From NCBI GenBank assembly GCA_965204545.1, contig CBDBFA010000003.1, forward strand, positions 1,364,001 through 1,428,000: a DNA stretch of 64,000 bases, read 5' to 3'. This document shows, piece by piece, positions 57,178-64,000 of this stretch (position 1 is its first letter; every line of letters starts with the position of its first letter). Made by a program: the position numbers and the translations under genes. This DNA comes from JAABVD01 sp965204545 (GTDB lineage: Bacteria; Verrucomicrobiota; Verrucomicrobiia; Opitutales; UBA2995). The notes below the pieces were generated by a model, which was not told the origin of the DNA, did not search any database, and worked only from the letters and a program-made list of their open reading frames with translations.

Positions 57178-59171
57178 TCGGGATCAGGGTAATATTCTCC
57201 ATACAGTTTCCGGGCGTTGCTCCTTCCGAAAAGGCGCGAGGTCTTGTAGCGGATGACGAGAGATATGACTTGGACGATCCGTTTCAGGGCATTTTCCTTC
57301 TCCCATCTCCTGGGGGAGCAAAGCATTCCGCCTCCCAGGAACAAGAGATCTCCCCGCTTCCTTAATTGTGCGGTCAGCTCCACGTCTTCCATCAGCGGTA
57401 TGGCGGGGAAACCACCTCCCCGGTTTACTTCCTCTCGCCGAAAAAACTGGCCCTGATCCCCAAAACTGCTGTGCAAGAGCTGGGCACGCAAATCGTTCAG
57501 GCCCTCGATCAACAGCAGGACGGGTTTCTTGCGGCCCGCCCGGAATCGTTGGCCTACCGCGCCTCCAACCGCATCCGGGTTATTTTCCATGGAGGCCATG
57601 ACCCGCCCGATCAGGTCCCCGGTCACCCGGCTGTCGGCATGGAGAACCAGAACGATATCTCCAGTGCACGCCTCGACTGCGGCGGCAATTTGGCGCCCCC
57701 TTCCCCTCCGGCTCGTCAGCCATTTCGCCTGATACTTTTGGGCAATGGTCCTGGAGTGGTCAGTGGACCCTCCGTCGACCACCAGGATTTCCTCAATGGG
57801 GTAACCGCAATCCGCCAGGCCGGCCAAACAATTGCGCAACTGTTCGCCCTCGTCGAGACAGGGTATCACGACCGAGAGGGTGGCCGCGTTTCGCTCAACC
57901 GGGGGAGCCCTCAACTGCCAAAGACGGGCCAGGAAGGACGGCGCCCAACAGAGGTAAAACGGAATCCATTGCAGATAAAAGCAGACCTTAGGTTGCCACC
58001 AGATGCCCGTTCTCCCAAAATGGTCCCAGGCGGAAAAATACAGACCGGAAAGTCCGGTCAAAAGGATCCATGCGACGGATGGAAACAGCGCGATTCCCGG
58101 GACTATCCACGCCAGGTACCAGTAGTGAACGGTGGGGGAAAGGAGGACCAGGGCTGCAAGAATTGCGTAACCCCCTTTGAACACGTCTTTTGTTCGCAGG
58201 CTGATGGCGGCGACTGCGATCAACAGAATTGCGGTCGATAGACCTGCCGCGGCCAGCCGGTCTCCCAGCCACGAGAGCAGCACGTAGTTGACGGATCCGT
58301 TGTGGGACATGGTTCCCCCATACTGCAGAAGGCCGTGGAGAAGATGGTGGAGTTGGGGCAAAAAGACCAGGGAAGGCGCCAGCAGCGGAAGGCCGATCCA
58401 CAGCGCTTTGCAGGATTTCCGGTTCCAAAAAAGGAGCGGTATCAGCAAAACGCTGACAATTTTAACCTGGATGCTGATTCCCAGCAAGACCCAACTCCAT
58501 GCCGTTTTTCCATCCTCCCATAAAAACAGCGCCGCGAGGGTGGCTAAAACGAACAAAACATCAAAATGGCCTTCTCCGGAGAAGGCCAGGAGCGGAACCG
58601 GATTGAGGGCATAAAAGAGGGCGTTTTTTGGATGCATGCCCCTCCGGGTCAGGCACAAGAGCAGGAGGCCGATTACAGCCATGTCGGCCAGACCGGAAAA
58701 CACCTTGTAGGTAGCGGGGTGGTAGGCGACGGAATTCAGGGCTGCGAAGGAGAGGATGATGAGGGGAGGATAGGCCGTCTTCCGGTCTTTATGGTTCATA
58801 GCCTCCCAATAGGGATCCCGCAACGCTTCCCATTCCTTCGCCTCAGCAGCGAACTGGTATGGATTTTCCCCGTGGAGGACCAATTTTCCCTCCCACAGGT
58901 AGCGGTTGACGTCATCGCTGTAGGGAAAGGGGTAGAGCAACAGTCGGGAAAGGACAGACAGCCCCAGGATCAGGAAAACGGCGGATTTGAGGTTCCGCGT
59001 ATTGGGGAAAAAGGCCCAGGCCAGAACGCTCGCCATGGCCATCGCTCCGAAAAGAAGCATGAGAGGGCGGGAGTGGGTGGTCAGGGCCTCTATTCGGCCG
59101 GCCTGAAAGCACAGGAAGAAAAACAGGCCGCAAGCAATGACGAAAACCGCATTCCTCAGCCGATCGATCAC
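57174..59171 (-). CDS. Fused GT-C-like membrane transferase and GT2 glycosyltransferase
   Basis: 665 residues from a GTG at 59171 that overlaps the stop of the upstream gene as GTGA; longer frames would overlap that gene by 270 nt and are rejected. The N-terminal 415 residues are polytopic, with YSDDVNRYLWEGKLVLHGEN, YPPLIILSFAALNS and ALNPVPLLAFSGEGHFDVL, like lipid-linked-sugar mannosyltransferases. The C-terminal part, starting at TLSVVIPCLDEGEQLRNCLA, is a soluble GT2 domain (VVDGGSTDHSRTIAQKY, VLHADSR, GDQGQFFRREE, PLMEDVELTAQLRKRG) matching the family I know as TIGR04283. Donor and acceptor sugars unknown. Operon with the GT2 gene upstream. Confidence 0.82.
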   Translation of the reverse strand: MIDRLRNAVFVIACGLFFFLCFQAGRIEALTTHSRPLMLLFGAMAMASVLAWAFFPNTRNLKSAVFLILGLSVLSRLLLYPFPYSDDVNRYLWEGKLVLHGENPYQFAAEAKEWEALRDPYWEAMNHKDRKTAYPPLIILSFAALNSVAYHPATYKVFSGLADMAVIGLLLLCLTRRGMHPKNALFYALNPVPLLAFSGEGHFDVLFVLATLAALFLWEDGKTAWSWVLLGISIQVKIVSVLLIPLLFWNRKSCKALWIGLPLLAPSLVFLPQLHHLLHGLLQYGGTMSHNGSVNYVLLSWLGDRLAAAGLSTAILLIAVAAISLRTKDVFKGGYAILAALVLLSPTVHYWYLAWIVPGIALFPSVAWILLTGLSGLYFSAWDHFGRTGIWWQPKVCFYLQWIPFYLCWAPSFLARLWQLRAPPVERNAATLSVVIPCLDEGEQLRNCLAGLADCGYPIEEILVVDGGSTDHSRTIAQKYQAKWLTSRRGRGRQIAAAVEACTGDIVLVLHADSRVTGDLIGRVMASMENNPDAVGGAVGQRFRAGRKKPVLLLIEGLNDLRAQLLHSSFGDQGQFFRREEVNRGGGFPAIPLMEDVELTAQLRKRGDLLFLGGGMLCSPRRWEKENALKRIVQVISLVIRYKTSRLFGRSNARKLYGEYYPDPD

Positions 59172-60703
59172 CGGAGAGATGGGTGGACTGGGGCGGTTTC
59201 GAATGGCATCCGTTTCGACCGTTTGGGGGGCTGTCCCGACCGCAAGGATTGCAGTATCCCCAGGAGCCCGATATAACCGAAACCGACGGCATTGATGAGC
59301 TGGAAGGGCGCCAGGAACCAATGCCCCGAGAGGGAAAATTGAACCACTGCGTAGCAGCAGTATCCGCTCAGTCCAATTTCCAGAAGGGGCAAAAGGGGCA
59401 TTTTTGCCCGGTAAGTCTTTCGAGTGGCATCTCCGCATTTTGGAGTTCGGATAAAATCACTTCGCCTGCCCATTAATGCTTCCCCCACGGCCCGGGCATT
59501 GGAAATGGCAATCCCTACCCCGGTGATGAGGACGAGGGGAATCCCCATTAAGCGAAAGCGCCGGGGGATGCCGGAATGCTTCTGGCTGTACCAGTAGAGA
59601 GCGCTGGGGGCAAGCGTTGCCAGGCTCAGGATCAGAGCGGCCGCGACAAACCAGCCGGGGGCCACCCGTGGTCCCGCTATGGTGACGAAGGGGAGACTGA
59701 GCAGAGCCATAAGGACCAGGCAGGGGTGAATGGCAAAATGGGTGAGGTGAAAAAACCCCGATACCTTGTGGACCCAACTGCGTTCTGATCTGAACACCCT
59801 CGGCAATAACTTTACCGCCGTTTGCATGGACCCTTTGGCCCATCGGAACTGCTGGCTCTTAAAGGCTGCGACCGTATCGGGCAATTCGGCAGGCGCCACC
59901 ACTTCGGGAACGAAGCGGGCTTTCCACCCGACCAGTTGGGCGCGGTAGGAGAGATCGAGATCCTCGGTCAAAGTATCGTGCTTCCATCCACCTGCTTCTT
60001 CGATGGCTCGCCTGCGCCACATGCCGGCGGAGCCATTGAAACTCATGAAGAGCCCGGTAGAGGCTCGCGCGCTTTGCTCTACCGTGAAGTGCCCATCGAT
60101 GCCCAGCGACTGCGCGCGCGTCAAAAGGGAATCCTCCCCGTTCAAATGCCCCCAACGGGCTTGGACCAGCCCAACTTCGGCATCCTCCAGGAAGTAGGGC
60201 ATAATTTTCTTTAGAAAATCCGGTTTCGGAACGAAATCGCTGTCGAAAACGGCCAGGAATTCGCCTTTGGCGATTTTTCGGCCCGCTTCCAGGGCCCCGG
60301 CCTTAAATCCCACCCGGTCGGGTCGTCTCACCACCTGGATATCGATCCCGGTCTCTCTCAGGGAAGATGCCACCCGATCGACCAGGGCCTTGGTTTCGTC
60401 GGTTGAGTCGTCCAGGATCTGAACTTCATGTTTGCCCTCGCAATAATCCATGGCCGCAACGGCCCGGATGACCCTCTCGGCCACATTCAATTCGTTGTAA
60501 AGGGGGACCTGGGTCGTGATCGATGGGACCGGGTAGGAGCGGCTCCATCCCGATTGAACCGCTGCCTCCCTCTGCCGTCGGGCGGCCTTGCCCACGGAGT
60601 AGGCCCGGAGATACAAAATTACCAGAAGGTAGGCGTTAAGGCCGTAGGAAAGCAAACACAGCGACCCCATCAAATAAGCGGCAAGGATGGATATCTCCGT
60701 CAT
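59168..60703 (-). CDS. Membrane GT2 processive-type glycosyltransferase
   Basis: 511 residues, cellulose-synthase-like. An N-terminal membrane helix precedes the GT-A domain with the nucleotide-sugar motifs QVPLYNELNVAERVIRAVAA, ILDDSTDETKALVDR, FLAVFDSDFVP (DxD), TLTEDLDLSYRAQLVGWK (TED) and SQQFRWAKGSMQ (QxxRW), followed by about four membrane helices. QxxRW marks processive beta-glycan synthases or glucosyltransferases that extend a polymer or a lipid. No PilZ domain and no c-di-GMP partner. The C-terminus overlaps the next gene by 4 nt. Confidence 0.92.
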   Translation of the reverse strand: MTEISILAAYLMGSLCLLSYGLNAYLLVILYLRAYSVGKAARRQREAAVQSGWSRSYPVPSITTQVPLYNELNVAERVIRAVAAMDYCEGKHEVQILDDSTDETKALVDRVASSLRETGIDIQVVRRPDRVGFKAGALEAGRKIAKGEFLAVFDSDFVPKPDFLKKIMPYFLEDAEVGLVQARWGHLNGEDSLLTRAQSLGIDGHFTVEQSARASTGLFMSFNGSAGMWRRRAIEEAGGWKHDTLTEDLDLSYRAQLVGWKARFVPEVVAPAELPDTVAAFKSQQFRWAKGSMQTAVKLLPRVFRSERSWVHKVSGFFHLTHFAIHPCLVLMALLSLPFVTIAGPRVAPGWFVAAALILSLATLAPSALYWYSQKHSGIPRRFRLMGIPLVLITGVGIAISNARAVGEALMGRRSDFIRTPKCGDATRKTYRAKMPLLPLLEIGLSGYCCYAVVQFSLSGHWFLAPFQLINAVGFGYIGLLGILQSLRSGQPPKRSKRMPFETAPVHPSLR

Positions 60704-60825
60704 AGACGACTGCTCTTCTCAAGTATGGACGTTGCCCCTCTCGGAATACCGCGCAACCGAGGGGTATGGCATCGGGCCGTAACCCATGGATCCAAGGGAA
60801 GATCAGGGGACAAGGCCAATTGGAT

Positions 60826-61716
60826 TCATTTTCCCATCCTGCCGGGAAAAGTGAGCTCGGCCACGCCGGATTTATCCAGGTCGCCCAGGCCCATGGCCTT
60901 CATGATTTCATATTGCTCATAGGTGGCTTTGGCCAGGGGAAGGCTTAAGCTACACTCCTCGGCCAGATTCAAGGCGATCAGGGAATCCTTGGCTGCATGT
61001 TCGCTGGAAAAATAGCATTCGTGGTCCCGCAACAACATGTCCTCGGCATCGGTTTCCAGCACCCGGGAATTGGCCCCGGTTTGGGCAAACACTTCGCACA
61101 ACATTTCCAGATCGAGCCCGAGAGCCTGTCCCAGGCCCAACCCCTCGGCCAAACCGGCCGTATTGATATTCATGACCATATTGACCAGAGCCTTGACCCG
61201 TGCCGCCGACCCGGCCGGACCGACAAAACGAATGGATTGGCTGATCGATTGGAGGATTTCCTTCACCTCCGAATACACCTCCTCGGCGCCGCCGACCATG
61301 AGATAAAGGGTGCCCGCACGGGCTTGTGTAATGCTCGAAGCCATGCAAGCTTCCAGCGATTGCCCCCCTGCTTCGCCGCAGGCCAATTGCAGCTTCTCGT
61401 GCACGGAGGGACTGAGGGTGGCACAGTTGATGAAGGTCCTGTTTTCGGCCTCCATGAGGAGGTTGTCGGATTCTCCGTAAAAAATCTGGTCCATGGCCGC
61501 GTCATCCGTGACAACGGTAAAGACGACGTCGGAAAGGGAACTGACTTCCTTGAGGGTGGCACAGGCTTTGGCCCCGGTTTGTCCGGCCAAATCCTTCGCC
61601 ACCTGGGTGTTGACGTCGTATACCGCCGTGACGGGGTATTCACAATCGTGAAGCCGGAGGACCATGTTGAATCCCATCCGCCCCACACCTACAAATCCTA
61701 TTCGTGTATCTGCCAT
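60826..61716 (-). CDS. NAD(P)-dependent beta-hydroxyacid dehydrogenase family protein
   Basis: 296 residues related to 3-hydroxyisobutyrate dehydrogenase, tartronate semialdehyde reductase and GLYR enzymes. The Rossmann motif is IGFVGVGRMGFNMVLRL. The substrate loop CATLSPSVHEKL and the catalytic-Lys region AGSAARVKALVNMVMNINTA follow. The usual DAPVSGG loop is replaced by EACMASSITQARAGTL, so the substrate differs from the textbook enzymes. Followed by a small exported protein gene on the same strand upstream (28 bp away). Confidence 0.85.
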   Translation of the reverse strand: MADTRIGFVGVGRMGFNMVLRLHDCEYPVTAVYDVNTQVAKDLAGQTGAKACATLKEVSSLSDVVFTVVTDDAAMDQIFYGESDNLLMEAENRTFINCATLSPSVHEKLQLACGEAGGQSLEACMASSITQARAGTLYLMVGGAEEVYSEVKEILQSISQSIRFVGPAGSAARVKALVNMVMNINTAGLAEGLGLGQALGLDLEMLCEVFAQTGANSRVLETDAEDMLLRDHECYFSSEHAAKDSLIALNLAEECSLSLPLAKATYEQYEIMKAMGLGDLDKSGVAELTFPGRMGK

Positions 61717-61744
61717 AATGTATGAAGGGGTTAATTCGTTTCGG

Positions 61745-62185
61745 TTATTTCTCTTTATTCTTTTTTACCTCGGCAATCCTTTCGTCCCAAGGCTGCGCCG
61801 TGAACTTCTTCCGATCGGAGGAAGACAGTTTTCGCACGTAGTCGAAGTAAGCTTTTTTCATCTCGGGATTCAACTCATTCCAGCGATCGATCGCTTCCTT
61901 GCGCTGTTCGGTCGGCTCCTTGTCCAGGTTCTGGATGCGTGCAAGGGCCTTTCTGCGCTCTTCCGGAGACATCTTCTCGATGGCCTCCAGGGACAGGCGC
62001 AGGCGGGCCAGATCATCCTTAGGCATTTTCAGCAGTTCCCGCATGGCGGCCATGTCCTCCTTGCCCTCCGGGTCTCCGGTTTTGCCATCGGAGCCCCAAC
62101 CGATCAATGCAAAGAACAGCACGGCCCAGAGGACGGGCCAGGACCTCTGAATTCCGACAGAAAATAGGGTAAAAATTGGTTTCAT
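61745..62185 (-). CDS. Small exported helical protein (DUF3106-like)
   Basis: 146 residues. One N-terminal hydrophobic segment (WPVLWAVLFFALIGWG, about 16-31) is followed by a highly charged helical region with repeats such as LEAIEKMSPEERRKALARIQ and PTEQRKEAIDRWNELNPEMK. The pattern is like DUF3106 or Spy-type periplasmic helical proteins, but I am not sure of the family. Probably anchored or secreted; function unknown. It is the first gene of a pair with the dehydrogenase. Confidence 0.65.
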   Translation of the reverse strand: MKPIFTLFSVGIQRSWPVLWAVLFFALIGWGSDGKTGDPEGKEDMAAMRELLKMPKDDLARLRLSLEAIEKMSPEERRKALARIQNLDKEPTEQRKEAIDRWNELNPEMKKAYFDYVRKLSSSDRKKFTAQPWDERIAEVKKNKEK

Positions 62186-62437
62186 GATTCAGCCTCTTGA
62201 AAAAAACACACTAGGAAATCGTTTTCTCCAACTCAATCAGAACTTTGGCCGGGAAGGCCTTTCCCCGACAAATTGTTCGTTTGGTAATTCAAAGCGGAAT
62301 AGGCAACACAGGCAAGAAGGGGCTGGGCAAAACCTGTGAGTTACTTGTAAGCAAATCTTCTTCCCCGCTTCTGTCAGGGACTTAGGCGGACTCAGGTGTT
62401 ATTGACAGGTGTGAAGAAGTTTAAGCGAGAAAAACCT

Positions 62438-62488
62438 TTGACACAAGATATAGGGGTGGTCATAAAATTGACCCACTACATATGGGGG
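62438..62488 (+). promoter_or_regulatory. nrdB promoter with paired NrdR boxes
   Basis: ACACAAGATATAGGGG (62441-62456) matches 13 of 16 positions, and CCACTACATATGGGGG (62473-62488) 11 of 16, of the NrdR box ACACWATATATWGTGT. Their starts are 32 bp apart, three helical turns, the usual spacing. A promoter TTGACA (62438-62443) - 17 bp - CATAAA (62461-62466) is overlapped by the boxes, so the ATP/dATP-sensing repressor NrdR would block it. The 5' leader to the ATG at 62621 and the stretch 62186-62437 show no gene. Confidence 0.65.
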
Positions 62489-62620
62489 AGCTTGAAAAAA
62501 TACGTCCATCACGTTACCCCTGATCTTTCTGTCCCTGCCACCTACATTCCAGAACAACCTCTACAATCCACAACGCCATCCCGGACAGTCTTTTACCGCT
62601 CCATCCTACATTCTCAGATC

Positions 62621-63706
62621 ATGGAACAACGCCTCTCTATCGGGAATAAGACTTTTGTGCTCGATGCGGCCAAAGCGGAAGCCGCCTTTGCCGCCAAAAG
62701 AATCATAAATGGTCGGGAGACCATGACCTTCAACCTGCTGCCCCTCAAGTATAAGTGGGCCTACGACCTCTACCGCAAGATGAAGGCCAATCATTGGGAA
62801 CCCGAAGACATTCCCATGAATAAGGATATCGAGCAGTGGAAGTCGGATCACTTCCTCAGCGACGTGGAACGCTGGATCATCCGCATGGGGGTGGGTTATT
62901 TTTCCGCTGCCGAGGGTATTGTGGGCGATAATATCTTCCACGTCATCCGCGATGCCGTTACCGCTCCCGAGCTCAAGCTGGTCTTGGGCCGGCACGTCCA
63001 TGAGGAAAACATTCATGCGGATTCACTGCTCTACATGATCAGCTCCCTCGGCCTCAATCCACACGAATGCGAGGCCATGTTCGAGGGCATCGATACCATC
63101 GTCAGGAAAAATGAATTCGTGTCCCGCACGTCCCGCGCCTTGCGCCGTGACTTGGACCTGAGGACGACGGAAAACAAGCAACTCCTGGCCAAGAACATTT
63201 TCGTATTCGGCCAGTGCATGGAGGGGACCCAGTTCTACGGATTGTTCGGCATGATTCTCTCCCTCTACCGGCAGAACAAATTTCCGGGCATCGGCCAGAT
63301 GTTCCGCTACACCTTGAGGGACGAATCAAACCACATCGAAATTCTCCGCAATCTGTTCATGGACCTCATTTCCGAGAATCCGGAGGTGTGGACCGCGTCA
63401 TTTCGAGAGGATTGCCGCCAACTCATGGACGAAGCCGTCGGCCTTGAAAAGGACTTTATCCACGACTGTCTTCCGGTCAATGCGGTGGGCCTAAGCGCGG
63501 CGGACTTTACCCAGTACATCGACTACATTGCGGACCGCAGGCTGGAAGGGGTCGGCTTGGCTCCCCTCAAACCCGGGGTGGACAATCCATTCCCGTGGCT
63601 GGCGGAAATGATGGATATCAAAAAAGAACAGAATTTCTTCGAGGGCCGGGTAACCGAATACCAGAAGGCCTCTTCCCTGGATTCAGTGAACGACGACGAA
63701 CTCTAA
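62621..63706 (+). CDS. nrdB: Ribonucleotide reductase beta subunit, class Ic-like
   Basis: 361 residues from the ATG at 62621, which gives the expected N-terminus and leaves a 130-bp leader after the NrdR boxes. It supplies the oxidising cofactor for deoxynucleotide synthesis by the alpha subunit. Metal ligands: the Glu in YFSAAEGIVGDN (Asp in E. coli NrdB), Glu and His in HEENIHADSLLYMI, Glu in CMEGTQFYGLFG, and Glu and His in RDESNHIEIL. The radical Tyr of class Ia (four residues after the first His) is Leu here (H-A-D-S-L), so no tyrosyl radical can form. This places it with class Ic enzymes such as Chlamydia NrdB, where Phe occupies the site and an Mn/Fe centre is used. Confidence 0.9.
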   Translation: MEQRLSIGNKTFVLDAAKAEAAFAAKRIINGRETMTFNLLPLKYKWAYDLYRKMKANHWEPEDIPMNKDIEQWKSDHFLSDVERWIIRMGVGYFSAAEGIVGDNIFHVIRDAVTAPELKLVLGRHVHEENIHADSLLYMISSLGLNPHECEAMFEGIDTIVRKNEFVSRTSRALRRDLDLRTTENKQLLAKNIFVFGQCMEGTQFYGLFGMILSLYRQNKFPGIGQMFRYTLRDESNHIEILRNLFMDLISENPEVWTASFREDCRQLMDEAVGLEKDFIHDCLPVNAVGLSAADFTQYIDYIADRRLEGVGLAPLKPGVDNPFPWLAEMMDIKKEQNFFEGRVTEYQKASSLDSVNDDEL

Positions 63707-63736
63707 CGCCTTCCGCTTTTTCCCACAGCTACCCCC

Positions 63737-64000
63737 ATGCTCAGCCGCCGTTCTTCCCTGAAACAGGACCTCGCCCTCAAAAAAATCGTGCGGGACAACC
63801 TTGAGGGCAAGTCCCCTTTCAAGTGGAGGGAAGTTTTGCCTGGGGACCGGCTCGTTCAACCCGGGGTCAAAGTCGAATCTCAGGCAGGGATTGTGGATAT
63901 CGACCTGGCCGATATTGCCGACACGGTGGGAAACGCCCTGTCCAACCTGCTCATGGCCAGGGGAGAGCAGGATGTTTTCAGCGTGCAGAACCAGGAGTTC
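63737..64000 (+). CDS. nrdA: Probable ribonucleotide reductase alpha subunit, 5' part
   Basis: The frame is open from the ATG at 63737 to the window edge (88 residues seen): MLSRRSSLKQDLALKKIVRD near the start and DLADIADTVGNALSNLLMAR later. The gene is cut off. It lies 30 bp after nrdB, where the alpha subunit gene is expected, and the helical DIADTVGNAL stretch resembles N-terminal regions of class I alpha subunits, but no catalytic motif is inside the window. The identity rests mainly on position. Confidence 0.55.
   Translation, partial: MLSRRSSLKQDLALKKIVRDNLEGKSPFKWREVLPGDRLVQPGVKVESQAGIVDIDLADIADTVGNALSNLLMARGEQDVFSVQNQEF

Noticed and set aside
59172..59438. N-terminal extension of the fused glycosyltransferase
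   Set aside because: It would overlap the upstream glycosyltransferase by 270 nt and encodes an unlikely Arg/Pro-rich stretch; the GTG at 59171 in a GTGA overlap is the better start.

Overview
The window is a chromosomal segment from a bacterium of the Verrucomicrobiota, most probably class Opitutae. The best evidence is a complete rRNA operon at about 46.0-51.3 kb. Its 16S gene has the V3 and V4 wording I associate with Puniceicoccales-like Opitutae; this is a reading by eye, not a tree. The gene content agrees: two formylglycine sulfatases, a CotH/lamin-tail protein, an FG-GAP/UnbV protein, a PEP-CTERM protein, a class Ic-like ribonucleotide reductase and many intergenic hairpin repeats. 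I saw no phage, transposase or CRISPR array.

Layout. 0-3.5 kb: secreted peroxiredoxin, a cluster of DnaA-box-like 9-mers, a long non-coding transcription unit (about 1050-1830) with its own promoter, rRNA-type boxA and intrinsic terminator, then a NupC-type nucleoside transporter and tRNA-Phe. 3.8-12.2 kb: large secreted proteins (LTD/CotH; FKBP prolyl isomerase overlapping a two-module FG-GAP/UnbV protein) and a small NTF2-like protein. 12.2-17.3 kb: cytochrome P450, NAD-dependent formate dehydrogenase, sulfatase and a membrane protein, with four copies of a roughly 40-bp intergenic repeat from 7.0 to 17.3 kb. 17.3-19 kb: a hipBA module with three evenly spaced operator palindromes. 19.1-25.3 kb: a second tRNA-Phe, then a copper/silver-type RND efflux operon. 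25.6-32.1 kb: membrane Zn protease, orphan ribbon-helix-helix protein, PEP-CTERM protein, hairpin-repeat block A, M3 oligopeptidase and a gamma-glutamyltransferase-like enzyme. 32.2-38.1 kb: YdbH/AsmA-like protein, two small heat-shock proteins behind a sigma-54-like promoter, and a DsbD-like reductase. 38.1-45.6 kb: a Tat-type sulfatase, a coupled DinB / NRDE / three-domain fusion operon, and the GDP-fucose pair gmd-fcl. 46-51.3 kb: 16S - tRNA-Ala - tRNA-Ile - 23S - 5S. 51.4-62.2 kb: exonuclease III, an ECF sigma / membrane protein / bactofilin-RDD operon, hairpin block B, cardiolipin synthase, two membrane glycosyltransferases and a beta-hydroxyacid-dehydrogenase-family enzyme. 62.4 kb to the end: ribonucleotide reductase beta gene under paired NrdR boxes, and the start of a probable alpha subunit gene.

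Functional threads are envelope and redox maintenance (DsbD, peroxiredoxin, FKBP, sHsps, cardiolipin synthase, YdbH-like protein), metal resistance, polysaccharide use and synthesis (sulfatases, GDP-fucose, glycosyltransferases), and stable-RNA and nucleotide supply.

The observations most worth follow-up are the unidentified long structured RNA at 1.05-1.83 kb, the covarying three-hairpin elements in blocks A and B, the hydrolase-VTT-ATP-grasp fusion, the sigma-54 architecture in front of hsp20, the 28-bp operator ladder at hipBA, and the leucine radical-site ribonucleotide reductase. All coordinates and motifs were read by eye; no database search or folding program was run.
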